From Struthio camelus (taxonomy: Eukaryota > Chordata > Aves > Struthioniformes > Struthionidae): a DNA stretch of 64,000 nucleotides. Under the pieces are notes generated by a model. That model was not told the DNA's origin, did not search any database, and worked only from the letters and a program-made list of their open reading frames with translations. Location of the stretch: positions 26,148,997 through 26,212,996 of the forward strand of contig NC_090953.1 in the NCBI RefSeq assembly GCF_040807025.1. Direction: 5' to 3'. Positions 44,660 through 56,949 of this stretch are shown here, in pieces. The position numbers and the translations under genes were made by a program. Numbering within the stretch: the first letter of the stretch is position 1; every line of letters starts with the position of its first letter.

Positions 44660-45151
44660 CCTGATGTGCCAAAGAAGGTTGAGGCTGGACCTGCTCCTCA
44701 CGAACAAGGAAGACTTGGCCGGAGACTTACTAATCAGCGGCAGGAGTAAAGCCACGTTGCTTGGGCGTGTCACAATGGTCTTAGGAAAGACAAAGCTTGG
44801 CTTGTGTGGGGACTGGCAAAGGACCTCAGGGGCAAGAGGAAGAGCTTTTAAGCACTGGAAGGCTATTGCTACCCTTGCTTACCTTGACTGCAGCAAGGCC
44901 TTTGGCATGGTCTCTCATAGCATCCTTAAAGAAAGTTTGGTGAGTAATGGAGAGGAGACCTGGGCACTAACATAGGTGGAAAACGGGCTGGACTGTTGGG
45001 CTCAAAGGCTTGTGCTCAGCAGTACAAAGGCCAACTGGTGTCTGCTTACCAGCGGCATCCCTGAGGGATGACTCTGAGTGCCAGTGGGCTTTAACGTCTT
45101 AATGGGTGACCTGGACAGTGGGACAGAGGGTACTTTCAGCACATTTGTAGC
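44660..45151 (+). repeat. Old CR1 LINE remnant, right arm
   Basis: Mirror of 31943-32434. Compare 1-632. Confidence 0.7.
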
Positions 45152-45844
45152 TGTTAGAGAGGGAAATAGCAACTGGTTGAGCTTCAGGACTGTTGGAGAA
45201 GGAAATTATAGATGATTTAGCTTCAGCTTAGCATAAGTCTGACTCTTGCTTAGCATAAGTGCCTAAAGTAGATGAAGCCTGCAGGCCTCAAGGCTGAACT
45301 GTCAATGAACTCCAGAAACATTGCTAACAATGTGACATTGCCAATGATGTAACTGCAAAACCAATTAAAACTAGTTAACAAAGATACAGAACTAGCTAAT
45401 GAGGATACAAAGTAGAATGCAGGAGACAAGATGGGATACACCTGGGTTGTGGTTGACGAGAAGATAAGGGACTGTGAGAAACAAGGATGTGGTAATCAGC
45501 CTGGGATGTAGGCCAGGACCAGTCAGAAGGCGAGAGACACCAGTCAAGGCGAGAGACACCAGTCAAGGCGAGAGACACCAGTCAAGGCGAGAGACACCAG
45601 TCAAGGCGAGAGACCACTGACTCAGTAAGAAAGATTGGAGGAGACCTTCACTGGCAGGTGGGAAAATAAAACTGTAAAGGGCATAATTACCCCAGAATTT
45701 CTTTGTTTGGGGTCCCTTTATGGAGGCAGCCAGCTTGAGCTGTTACTATGCTGTACTGTCATTTAAATAAATAATTAATTTTGCTGTTATATGCGCATGA
45801 GACTCTGCTCCTCGGAAACCTAGGGTTGAACTGTTTCCACAACA
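45152..45844 (+). mobile_element. LTR of the gamma-like retroviral fossil, right arm
   Basis: A 693-bp LTR with TG and CA ends. It equals the left-arm LTR apart from two extra 19-bp minisatellite units. Confidence 0.7.
45531..45606. repeat. 19-bp minisatellite in the LTR, 4 copies
   Basis: Unit CGAGAGACACCAGTCAAGG repeated four times, against two copies in the left arm. Confidence 0.9.
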
Positions 45845-47367
45845 GTTTGACACCTCAGATAGGACCCTAGGCAACCACTGTTGGACCCTCCCATCTCCAA
45901 ATGTCCAACTGCCGGCAGTGGGTGAGTTCACCTGGGAACCTTTAGAGCGGGAGGCGCCGAAAGGTGAGTGTCAAATTTCCTTGAGCAGACTCAGTAGGAC
46001 AGGTTTGAGTCCCGATGTTAGGGTGGGTTTGAGCCTCCCCCCCTCCCGCCCCCCCAGGATGTCAAGGTGATTCAAGTCCCTCCCTTGTTGCAGCCGCGCG
46101 GCAGTTTTAAGGGTGCGCAGCCTGATCAGCATTGGGCGCATGCAAGGTTTAAGGGTGTGCAGCCTGATCAGTGTAAGGCACACATAACTGATGGATTATG
46201 GGAAATGTACCTGGCATAAAAAAGGGGATGTCCTTGACTGAGGTTTTAGAAAATTGGAAAAGGAAAAGGGGGAAAAAAAAAAAAAAGAAAGGGGAGAGGA
46301 AAAGAAAAAAGATGGTACAGTAAAATTATCAAAAAAGCTAGCTATCACTTTGTGTCAGAATTATTGGCCATCTTAAAACTAATAACCAAAAGAAGGATCC
46401 TTTGACTTTAAGAAATTACTTATATTGGAAGATAAAAAGCCTCACCAAATGGATTATTGGTATGTGTGGGATAACTGGGTGTGGGACCGGTGACATCCAA
46501 AGAGGAAAAAGGGCACCCTGTGTAAGACTATTGTTGCTGCAGCAGATATAGGTGTCCCAAATAACACCCCAGGAGCTACTGCTCCACTTGACACTCCTCT
46601 GGTGTCGCCTCCTGAAAATCTGTCTGTCTGTCTCTCTCCTTCTCTTTCTCCAGCTTCCCCTCCTCCCGCGGCAGGACTCTATCCTGTGGTTTGTAACGTT
46701 TTACCTAATCTGGCAGCGTTACAACCAAGTGCAGCAGGGGGAGCTAACCCCCCTCCCGCGGTACTGCTGCGTGTATTTACTAACCAACCCTGGAGTCCGA
46801 GTGATTTAGCATTGTGGGGAAGCAAAATGCCCAGGTTGAGGGAGGATGTGGAAAGGTGCGCTCAGCTGTTTGCTAATATATAAGCACTGAGTATAATCCA
46901 AACTGGGGGGGATACCCAAATGTTCTTGAGAGAGTTGTTCTGACCAAACGAGTGAGATAAAATAACTAATAAAGATGCAAAATTAGCACAACAGGCTGGG
47001 GGAAATAGAAATCGTTAGCCAGCGAATGATCCAAATTGGGATTACAATAATGCAGGGGACAGAGAGCTGCTTGCCAGACAGGACTCTGGAGCTTGGTAGA
47101 AGCTATTAGAGCGTGTAGCAAATTAGGAGTGAATTGGACTAAAGTGCGGGAATGTAGACAGAGATTGGACGAACGCCCCAGTGATTTCTGGGGATGACTA
47201 CAGCAAGCCTTGTTGAAATATGGGAGAATGACTTTACAGAATTTTAATGATTCACTAGTGATTAGTGTAACTGTCAATCAGGCAGCTCTGGATATCCAGA
47301 AATATTTTAAGGAACACATGCCAGGGTGGCAAGGAGAAACTTTACAAAGGATTTTAAGTGTGGCAGT
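45845..47367 (+). mobile_element. Retroviral fossil: leader and gag (gamma-like), right arm
   Basis: Mirror of 29765-31287. Capsid-like blocks are visible, no pol or env is seen in order, and it is broken with several interruptions. A CR1 LINE is inserted at its downstream end. Confidence 0.75.
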
Positions 47368-48166
47368 ATGGGCGGAGAGGAACCTCATGAAATTCAACAA
47401 AGGCAAGTGCAAGGTCCTGCACCTAGGCAGGAATAATCCCATGCACCAGTACAGGCTGCGGGCTGACCTGCTGGAAAGTAGCTCTGCCGAGAAGGACCTG
47501 GGTGTCGTGGTGGACAACAAGTTAAGCATGAGGCAGCAGTGTGCCCTTGTGGCCAAGAAGGCCAATGGGATCCTGGGCTGCATGAGGCAGAGTGTTGCCA
47601 GCAGGTGGAGGGAGGTGATCCTGCCCCTCTCCTCAGCCCTGGGGAGGCCTCACCTGGAGCACTGTGTCCAGTTCTGGGCTCCCCAGTACAAGAGAGACAT
47701 GGCCCTACTGGAGAGAGTCCAGCGGGGGGCTACCAAGATGATTAGAGGGCTGGAGCACCTCTCCTCTGAAGAAAGACTGCGAGAGCTGGGCCTGTTCAGC
47801 CTGGAGAAGAGAAGATTGAGAGGGGATCTCATCAACGTGTACAAGTATCTGCAGGGGGAGTGTCAAGAGGATGAGGCCAGCCTCTTCTCCGTGGTGCCCA
47901 GCAACAGGACAAGAGGCAACGGGCAGAAACTGAACCACAGGAAGTTCCATCTGAACCTGAGAAAAAACTTCTTCACTGTGAGGGTGACAGAGCATTGGCA
48001 CAGGTTGCCCAGAGAGGTGGTGGAGTCTCCTTCGCTGGAGATATTCAAAAGCCGGCTGGATGTGATCCTGGGCAATCTGCTCTAGAGGACCCTGCTTGAG
48101 CAGGGAGGTTGGACTAGATGATCTCCAGAGGTCCCTTCCAACCTAAACGATTCTGTGATTCTGTGA
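47368..48166 (+). mobile_element. 5'-truncated CR1 LINE, right arm
   Basis: Mirror of 28966-29764. It ends in ATTCTGTGATTCTGTG octamers. Confidence 0.92.
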
Positions 48167-48883
48167 AATCTAAAAGTAAGTTGACAAGGATAATTCAGTC
48201 ATAGAATTACAACAACAAAAGAGAATTACGAGAAGATACAGGATAAATGTAACACAAAACTAAAAGTACATAGACGATCATAAATATCCACCACTCCAAT
48301 TTTTCTTAAATTAAAAGGATCATAAATTTCTACCAACTTAAACTGTAGGCCTCTACATTTCAAACTGCAAACAATTAAGAGTTGACATTATTAATGCTCT
48401 AAAATTGAAAAAATGACTCCCTTTGAGATAAATTTGATCTCCTGTCCTTCCACTTTACCCAACAAGCGACCCTGTCCATTTAACTGCACACCCCACATTC
48501 TAAAAATTTCTGTCTCCTCAGAGTTTTTAGATTCCCCCATCTCTAGTCATTGTGAATATTGTCCAACCCTCCCAAGCTGATCCGGTCCCCTGGGGGTTCC
48601 TTACTCCTGGGGACCTTCTTGGCTGAAGGGGACGTTTTCTCTGCATACGTCCACAGTAATAACATTCCGGTCCCTCACGTTCTCCCCATCTTCTCATGTC
48701 TCCTTCTTGTCCTTGCCTTTGGCATTGTCCTATCCTTCCTCTGCCTCTTCCTCTACCCCTTCCTCTGATTTGCAAGTTCCGTGCTAAACCTGCTGCTAAG
48801 AGATTAGCCTCTTATTGTTTTTCCTTTTTCCCCACTCCTTTGCTTGCTTCACTTTGTTTCTCCTCTCTTCTGTCATAGATGAA
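48167..48883 (-). mobile_element. Retroviral fossil piece, gag nucleocapsid region, right arm
   Basis: Mirror of 28249-28965: a nucleocapsid-like zinc-knuckle piece on the strand opposite to the gag piece. Broken and partial. Confidence 0.55.
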
Positions 48884-50161
48884 TACAGAATCACACAGAA
48901 TCGTTTAGGTTGGAAGGGACCTCTGGAGATCATCTAGTCCAACCTCCCTGCTCAAGCAGGGTCCTCTAGAGCAGATTGCCCAGGATCACATCCAGCCGGC
49001 TTTTGAATATCTCCAGCGAAGGAGACTCCACTACCTCTCTGGGCAACCTGTGCCAATGCTCTGTCACCCTCACAGCGAAGAAGTTTTTTCTCAGGTTCAG
49101 ATGGAACTTCCTGTGGTTCAGTTTCTGCCCGTTGCCTCTTGTCCTGTTGCTGGGCACCACGGAGAAGAGGCTGGCCTCATCCTCTTGACACTCCCCCTGC
49201 AGATACTTGTACACGTTGATGAGATCCCCTCTCAATCTTCTCTTCTCCAGGCTGAACAGGCCCAGCTCTCGCAGTCTTTCTTCAGAGGAGAGGTGCTCCA
49301 GCCCTCTAATCATCTTGGTAGCCCCCCGCTGGACTCTCTCCAGTAGGGCCATGTCTCTCTTGTACTGGGGAGCCCAGAACTGGACACAGTGCTCCAGGTG
49401 AGGCCTCCCCAGGGCTGAGGAGAGGGGCAGGATCACCTCCCTCCACCTGCTGGCAACACTCTGCCTCATGCAGCCCAGGATCCCATTGGCCTTCTTGGCC
49501 ACAAGGGCACACTGCTGCCTCATGTTTAACTTGTTGTCCACCACGACACCCAGGTCCTTCTCGGCAGAGCTACTTTCCAGCAGGTCAACCCCCAGCCTGT
49601 ACTGCTGCATGGGGTTATTCCTCCCCAGGTGCAGGACCCTCCACTTGCCTTTGCTGAACTTCAGGAGGTTCCGCTCCGCCCACCTCTCCAGCCTGCCCAG
49701 GTCCCTCGGAATGGCAGCACAGCCTTCTGGTGTGTCTGCCACTCCTCCCAGTTTTGGATCATCAGCAAACTTGCTGAGGGTGCACTCTGTCCCTTCCTCC
49801 AGGTCATCGATGAATATATTGAACAAGACTGGACCCAGGACTGACCCCTGGGGGACACCACTAGCCACAGGCCTCCAACTAGACTCTGCGCCACTGACCA
49901 CAACCCTCTGAGCTCTGCCATCCAGCCAGTTCTCAAGCCACCTCACTGTCCACTCATCCAACCCACACTTGCTGAGCTTCCCTGTGAGGCTGCGATGGGA
50001 GACAGTGTCAAAAGCCTTGCTCAAGTCCAGGTAGACAACATCCACTGCTCTCCCCTCATCTACCCAGCCAGTCATTCCGTCATAGAAGGCTATCAGATTG
50101 GTCAAGCATGATTTCCCTTTGGTGAATCCATGCTGACTCCTCCTGATCACCTTCTTGTCCT
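48884..50161 (-). mobile_element. 5'-truncated young CR1 LINE, minus strand, right arm
   Basis: Mirror of 26971-28248, with the uninterrupted 394-codon reverse-transcriptase frame at 48966-50150. Confidence 0.93.
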
Positions 50162-50162
50162 T

Positions 50163-50200
50163 TTGTGTACATCTTAGAGATTTGTGTACATCTTAGAGAT
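50163..50200. repeat. Tandem 19-bp duplication beside CR1 5' end, right arm
   Basis: Mirror of 26932-26969. Confidence 0.8.
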
Positions 50201-50673
50201 GCTGTCTCTTAGGGAGATACCTGCTTTTTCAAGAGGTGCAGAAAAGCTTCAAAAATAGCAGCACATCTTAATGTTTGCTTAACAGAATGATTATCCTAGT
50301 TAAGGTTGGCTTATCTCATTCAGTGTTCTGCCTTGAATAACTAAAAATGATAACATAACTTCTCGTTTGTCATAATGCACTATTAGTAAGGGATTGGGGC
50401 GGGGGGGGGGAAGAGTAATTCTTACACTTTGCGCTTAACTAATTAGTGCCTGGCTGCAAAAGCACAGTTGCATCTCAGTTCTTGATTCTCAAAACCAAAT
50501 AAGTGTAGTAAGGCTTTCTTAACAACCCAGGAACAACTTAGTGCCTTTTCAAGTGACTTGTGATTTGTTGCATAATGATAAAATGTTTGCTTCTCTCATT
50601 TTTTTTTTCTGAAACATTAATCTGCAATTTAACTTGATTGCAAAACACTGATGTGTTTGTATGAGAACCCTTT
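50201..50673. other. AT-rich stretch, nothing recognised
   Basis: Mirror of 26459-26931. Contains a G10 run at about 50400-50411 and a T-run at about 50600. Confidence 0.4.
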
Positions 50674-50991
50674 GTGATTTTTATAATTGTAAATAATATT
50701 ACTGTAGATGCAAGCAACCACTCAAATATTTGTATCTGTAACTTTACTGAAATCCTGGGATGCAACTTTAATTACTCAGCTCCTGTTACACCTCAACAGC
50801 AGTTCCAGTCCAATTATACACTAAATCAGTACAAAAGAAAGATGAAGAACATCATTAGTGAGAAACTCTTTTGAATGGTCACTATCAGCAATGGGAATTT
50901 TTAACCTTGTGCTTCCCCTGGTAGTGATATTGCTAGCATCAACACTGTTATGTATGCTGCTTATAATCATCTTATACCTCTGTGTGTGGTA
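50674..50991 (+). other. Sequon-rich, membrane-protein-like fragment, right arm
   Basis: Mirror of 26141-26458. Five N-glycosylation sequons within 66 residues, then a hydrophobic stretch of about 28 residues (NLVLPLVVILLASTLL and on) with a very short tail. Possibly a fossil envelope end. It is broken and the family is unknown. Confidence 0.35.
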
Positions 50992-51059
50992 GTTATTGCG
51001 AAAGACACAAGTCCTGCTATTATATACTGAATTAGTATATACTGATTAGTTAGTGAACA

Positions 51060-51846
51060 CTCATGAACCGGGAAGACTTGGCCAGGGACAAAATAATCAG
51101 TGGCAGCCTTGGCTGGAGTGACCATGAAATTGTTCAGTTGTGGAGGCGGGGGAGAGGAAGGCAAGTAAGAGAGTACAGAGCCTGGGCTGCAGGAGCGCTG
51201 ACTGACAGCATATTCAGGGAATGGGTGGCTGGGGCCTCGTGGGAAACAGCTCTGCCAGGCCAGGGACCCGGGCTCTTTCAGGACCACCTCCCCCAAGCAC
51301 GAGCACATTCTACCCTGAAACTCAGGGAAAAGAGCAGGCGTTCTAGGTGATAGGCTTGCCTAAAAGGGGAACTCGTGAGGGAGCTCCAAAGCAGACAGGA
51401 AGGATGCAGGAGGTGAAAACAGGGATAGGCAAGAGAGCAGGAACAGAGCCACATTGCCAGGGCATGCTGCAGTGGTGTTAGGAGAGACAAAGCTGGGCTT
51501 GGCAAGGGCAAAAAAAAAAGGGGGGGGAGGGTTTAAGCACTGCAATGCCGTTGCTACCCCAAATCCCAGTTTCGCACCATCTGCAAACAAGAAGCCAAAT
51601 GTGAGTCAACAGTGTGCTCTTGCTGCGAGGAAGGCCAGCTGCATCCTGCCTGGTTTGCGTTGGCAAGAGAGCAGTCAGCAGGCTGAACGCCCCTGGACCC
51701 AGTATCCACCCCCAGGGTACCCTACTAGTGACTGGCTTCCAGCTGGACTTCATGCCACTGATCAAAACCATCCGAGACTGGCAACTCAGCCAGTTTTCAG
51801 TCCGGCTTGCTGTCTGCTAATCTACTAGCACTTCATCAGCTTGTCA
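51060..51846. repeat. Rearranged old CR1 remnant, right arm
   Basis: Mirror of 25285-26071. The A10-G8 run at 51510-51527 is one base shorter than its partner. Confidence 0.6.
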
Positions 51847-53225
51847 ATGAGGATGTTATGCGAGACAGTGTCAGAATGCTGCCCTACAGAGCCTCCATGC
51901 CGAGGGGAGAGTATCAGGGTTAGGAATTGCTGTTGGTGGGAAATGATTGCCACAGTGTAGATTTGGAGTGGGAAAAGGCAAGTGCTTTGCATGGCACTTG
52001 TCCTGGGGAAACGGGCAATTCTCTGTGTCTCACTGAACCCTGCACATGTGTTTCTTGGTCTCTGTACTGCTTCACTGCTTTTTTTCCTTCCTTCTCATTA
52101 AAGATGTGGTGCAGCATAGCTGGAGACTTGTGGTGTGCTTCTTTCTCCTCCGACCTCTGTTAGGTGCCTGCTCTGCACAGAAAAGCATTCCCCTCTGTCC
52201 CGAAACTGGGACCCTGTTACCCCCCTGGGCCAGAAACTGAGGAGGGAATACCTCCCCTCTCTCCATTGCAGTGAGTCTACCTGTAAGCATGGTCATGGGC
52301 AGGTTTGGGTGCAGCTCCCTGAACGGATACATTCAGCAGCTGCAATGACGGCTGTTACGAAGTTAGTTTTCCTCATGGCTATTGTTTTTGGGATTGAAGT
52401 CAAGGAGTTGTCATGAATGACACAAAATGCAATGCAGAGTTATTCTCTCTTTTGTTTTTTGCTCTTTTCCTAAGAAAGTGCAAGGTTAAACTGCACTCTT
52501 ATCGAGCTTTCTCCTATTTTGAAGGACATGCAGAAGTCAAATGCACACGCGAGAATCCCACGGTTGCATGGCCGCATGTAAGCTGCCTTGCAGACTGACT
52601 GGGCAGCCTAGCTTGGAGTGATGGTAGACTGGAACAACTGTCCTTCCATCGTAGGAATGAGAGGGCAAAAGTGAATGCTTGTGTTATGGACGAAGTGTAG
52701 GCTTGAGGAGAACCTCAAGAGACCTCATGCTCCTGTGCAGGGGTAGAGGGGATGGCTGCGGTAGCAGAGAGTAGAAGGGATTCTGCCACTGCCGCCGCCA
52801 GAGCGGAGAAAGGAAATGCTTCCACAGGCGGGGCAGCAGTATGTGTGGAGCCCGCAGACCTCTTTGGCTGCTTCCTCACAAGCAAGGTGTGCCGGTGAAT
52901 GAAGGCAGGTTGCAGCCCAGCTGATCTTTGGGCTCCCCCAGATTGCAGCCCATGTGGAAAGCTGCTACTGGACTTTCCTATGCTGCAAATGATGCTGGGG
53001 GGACGCCTCTGGTTAGGAGCACTGCGTGTGGTACAGCCTTTGCAAGGGAATCCGGGAGCCAGAGGCCACCTGCTGCAGAGCTGATGGCACTTTGGTGAGG
53101 GACTTTGGCAGACTCGAGGGTCCGGGAGGCACCCGGCCCTGGCCAGCAGGGGTGGCTGCTGCCGCAGCGCCTGGGTCCCACAGCAGTGGGTGGTGCGCTG
53201 TGCCCATAGGGGCACTCACGGATGG
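51847..53225. other. Right arm, no gene seen
   Basis: Mirror of 23906-25284. Overlapping frames without motifs. Confidence 0.4.
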
Positions 53226-53511
53226 ACAGAGTGTGCATACATGGACACGTGACCGGGACACAGATGCCCACACGCAGTGTGGCATGCATGCACAGTGTGT
53301 GCATGCATGGACACATGGCTGAGCCCAGAGTCCCGCACAGACACGCACATGCAGCGTGCACATGCACATACACACAGCTGGGCCAACAAACACGTATGGT
53401 CCATAGTCAGCGTGCACACAGTGTGTGCATGTGTGCGCACACAGCCAGGCACATGGACCTGCCTGGACATACACACTCAACACGCACACAGGCACAAATA
53501 GCACTAACAGC
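53226..53511. repeat. CA/GT-rich array with ATGCATGC blocks, right arm
   Basis: Mirror of 23620-23905. Confidence 0.6.
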
Positions 53512-53519
53512 CCCCCTCT

Positions 53520-54480
53520 CTTTCCTTCTTTGGCTTATCAGGGGAAAGGTCCATTAGCGGGAAATACATTCATTTATACAATGTGGATCCCTTCAGTTCC
53601 TGGGCTTAGACAGCGAGTCTCCTAGTAGCTTGTCCCAGACCCTTGCTCTCCCCAGTTGCTGCTAACCTGGGCTTGTGAGCCCCCTGAGGCCCACAGCCCC
53701 TCTCTTGCTTCTGGTACGCACACACACAAACACGCCCCCTCCCTGCTCCCTCCGCTTCTCACTCACCTACGCACTCAGTGAGGATCCCACAGTAGGTGGG
53801 CTTTAGACACTCAGTCTCCCCAGAGATGGCCCCGGATGCTCTTGTCCCTAGCTGCCTCCTGCACAGAGGTGTGCACGCACGCACGCGCACACACACACAC
53901 ACACCCAACACACACACACCTGGTTTCCAAACCACTTCAGCTATTTGGCCGCTAGCCTGGTCTCATATCCCCTCACAACCACACGTGTGTACCCTCACTC
54001 GCTCCCCTTGCTGGCACCACAAACATGCAGGCCCCGGACCCCTTGTCTCACCACGTAGACTTTCATACACACACGTTAGAAATGGAGTTTAATGAGAAGA
54101 GAGGTCAGACTGCAGTGATCAGGTGCCATGGCATGGCTGGCCAAGCCTACTGACCAGCCCCAGTCTCCACACCTCCAGCCCATTTTAAACCTCTTATCCC
54201 TCTATTTTCCCATGCCTGATCCTCCCCATATCACCTAGGCCCCTCCCTCTCCCTGCCTTTGATTCCTGCCCCCAAACATCCCATAACAAGTTTTGGACAA
54301 TCTCAGAAAATCTCTTCTCCCTCCTGCCTATGAGTCCAAGAGGCACCCAGAAGAGCCGCTCCTGTAACTCACGGGTTTCACACCTGAACTGCGGTTCAGA
54401 GAGGAGCTGGGGCAGGGTGACCATTTTGCTCACTAGGTTTTGGGGGCTCCCCCACCTGCCATTGTTTCTCTTGAGTTCTT
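53520..54480. repeat. Unit paralogous to 39240-40382, right arm
   Basis: Shares ordered blocks with the spacer and inner arm in the same orientation. An older, diverged duplication. Confidence 0.6.
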
Positions 54481-54858
54481 TCATGTTTGTGGAGATGAGC
54501 CGTTTGCGAACTGATCACTCTCCTGTGACTGCACCCACAGTCATATGTCCACTAGCTGCGATTAAAAGCTTCGATGCTAAAGAACCTGACTAGAAGAAAG
54601 CAAAGGAACCCCCCCCGGAGAGCTGATGGCTGGGCTGCAGGTGCCCAGATTTCATGAAACGCAACAGAAATGACAAACTCCAGCTTTGGGTGGGACAGCA
54701 AAGCAGGTTTCTGTGCTCTTTTGGGAAACTGCTTTGGACCATTTCCTCAGGTCACCCCCATCTGCTAGAGCAAAGACGAGCCTGGTGGTGCCCATTGGCC
54801 TTCAAGGGGGTGGTGCCAGTGCTGCCCAGCCTGATGTGCTCACCTGGTTAGCTGTTTA

Positions 54859-54881
54859 TGACATCACAGTCTCTGATGTCA
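54859..54881. promoter_or_regulatory. Inverted pair of CRE-like sites, right arm
   Basis: TGACATCA, a 7-bp spacer, then TGATGTCA. It lies 1.5 kb upstream of the first recognised exon of the right-arm gene. Mirror of 22250-22272. Confidence 0.35.
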
Positions 54882-56413
54882 CGGTAGTAGGAACCCTTCG
54901 AGGAAACGGTTAGCTTTGGACGTGCTCAGTCGTCTGGCTTCCCCTGGCTTTCAAGTCAGGCTTCCCTTTTATGACTGCAAGGTGTGTTCGGAGAAAACCC
55001 TGTCTGACTTATGATTGAAAGAGACTGCATGATCCAGTCCCTGGTTCAGAAAGAAATCATGGGAAACAAGTCTGTGTTACCTGCTGACAGCAGCCCTTGC
55101 GAGGTAGCTGTAAGTAGGACTGATGGTTGGAAAGGGGAAGTCTCATCGTAGCAAATGTCCTGTAGCTCTTTGAGGTTGGAGGGCGTTTTCTCATTTGCAG
55201 TACGCGCGGAGGGTCACATTATGTTCATGCTGTCCCTGGGACACATTCCTTGAGGCTCCATCTTGTTGCAGCGATGGTTTTCCTGCTTGAAGTACCACAA
55301 TCCTTGCTAAAGATACACCTAGTGCATATCTATCGCGTGGCTTCACCTCTTGCCTTTGCCCAGCAGCGTCTCTAGGCTGGTGGAGGGGGTGGGTTGAATG
55401 TCAGTTATAAATCCTGGCCTCAGTGAGGTCCCTGCCAAACCCCTGTGTCCTCCTGCCTCAGGCTCAGAGGAACTGCAGTGCTGCTCAAGGAAAATGCCCT
55501 GAAGCTAAAACAGCTTTCTGACTTGTATTTCTAATCCCAGCATTGAAGACTGTGGCCCCTCTATCGTCACCCCACAGAGATGATCTCTCATTGTTGTTCC
55601 CCACTTGCAGGCACCCAGATAAATATAGCCCACTGTGTGGCTCCCCAAACCCAGGCCCTCTGCTTCCACACACTCTCTCCCACACCACACCTCTGCCTCG
55701 GCACGTGTGGGCCAAACTTGTCAAGTACAGATAATCCTCCTGAGCCCAGAGACCCACGGTTTTGGGTCCTCAGCATCTCTTCCAGTCTCCCCCACCCACC
55801 TTATCCTGAGAGGCACCTACCAAATACCTCAGCCTTTCACAGGCACTCAGCACTCCTCCACCTCCATGCGCACTCTACCCTGCTTTTTGCACTGCCTCTC
55901 CCACACAAATGTGCACTGATGCAGGGCTTGGGCTCCCAGTTAGCTGAGGGAGTCCAAGACTCTCTATATCTTGTGTAGCTTCTGTCAGTCTATTCACAGA
56001 ATTCAGGAAGGGGAAAGGACACTCTTGCAAATAAAGCATGAAGAGGGCTGTGCCTCACCCTGCAACCTGTGGCCGATCATATTTCCCCTGTCTTACAAGG
56101 GGGGTCCAAGCAGCTCTTCTGTCCTGTGTGGTGCAGCACATTAATACATCTGAAAGGTAGATAGCTGCAAGTGAAAGGCAAGAGGGGAGTGTGAAGTGTC
56201 CTTGTTTTAGTGGTTACAATATGTAGTCTATTCCCCAGCCAGAGCATGCTTATTTCCTGCAGTGGCTTTACAATGGAGTCGTAATGCTTGTCTACCCTGA
56301 GGGCTGCAAGAAGTGACCGACTTTGCAGGGGCTCCGAGTGATGGGTTTTCCAGCCCTTCCAGTCCCCTCCTGAATGACATGCTCTGCTTTGCTTTGCTCC
56401 TGTGCAGTGAGAC
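54882..56413. other. 5' flank of the right-arm gene copy
   Basis: No exon can be supported here. Mirror of 20718-22249. Confidence 0.4.
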
Positions 56414-56949
56414 ATGTCATCCCAAAAGCCCACTAACTGGAGCACCCAGTTTACACTGCCGGCCCATCATGGATGGCAGATCCCAAAGGAGTCATGGTGT
56501 CATAGAGCTGTTTCCTCCTGGAGCATATTTGAGAGGAACACCACAGCAAACGCCAAGGAGGAGCAGCATGCCCCCTTTCCCCCCTCCCACCCGGCTGCCG
56601 AGGAATTCGCCAACTTTGTGGACTTCCTTGCCGACATGGATGTGAGAGCCTCCAGCCTGCAATGGAAGAAGCTGCCCAGCAAATAAGGGATGTCATGGTG
56701 GTATATGACGAGCTCAACTCAGGCTCAGTCAGTGAGTCTCAAAGGTGTTCCTGTTGGACAGAGCGGGGTCATTTCTGCTCCAGCCACTACCCTGCCCTGC
56801 CCAGCTCAGGAAGAGAAAGGAAAAAACAAGTCACAAGCAAAGCTGGGCAGGGCCCTGAGTGGAGCATGTTGGAGAAATTTTCAGCCCAGATTGCACGCAG
56901 GGAGGAGAGGGAGTGGATGGAAGAAGTGGTGAGGGTTTTCCACCCAAAG
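56414..56949 (+). CDS. First recognised exon of the three-exon gene, right arm, frameshifted
   Basis: Mirror of 20182-20717. The ATG is at 56414 and the frame change lies between about 56641 and 56646. The donor after HPK is AAG|GTATGT at 56949/56950. The frame from 56641 on is open to the donor and acidic near its end (RREEREWMEE). Confidence 0.45.

Noticed and set aside
31526-45606. CRISPR-like array (19-bp regular repeats)
   Set aside because: The units are directly adjacent without spacers and sit in a retroviral LTR of a vertebrate genome, so this is a minisatellite.
52135-52598. Open frames with a hydrophobic end near 52380
   Set aside because: Short, no domain, no splice or polyadenylation context. 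Composition alone does not support a gene.
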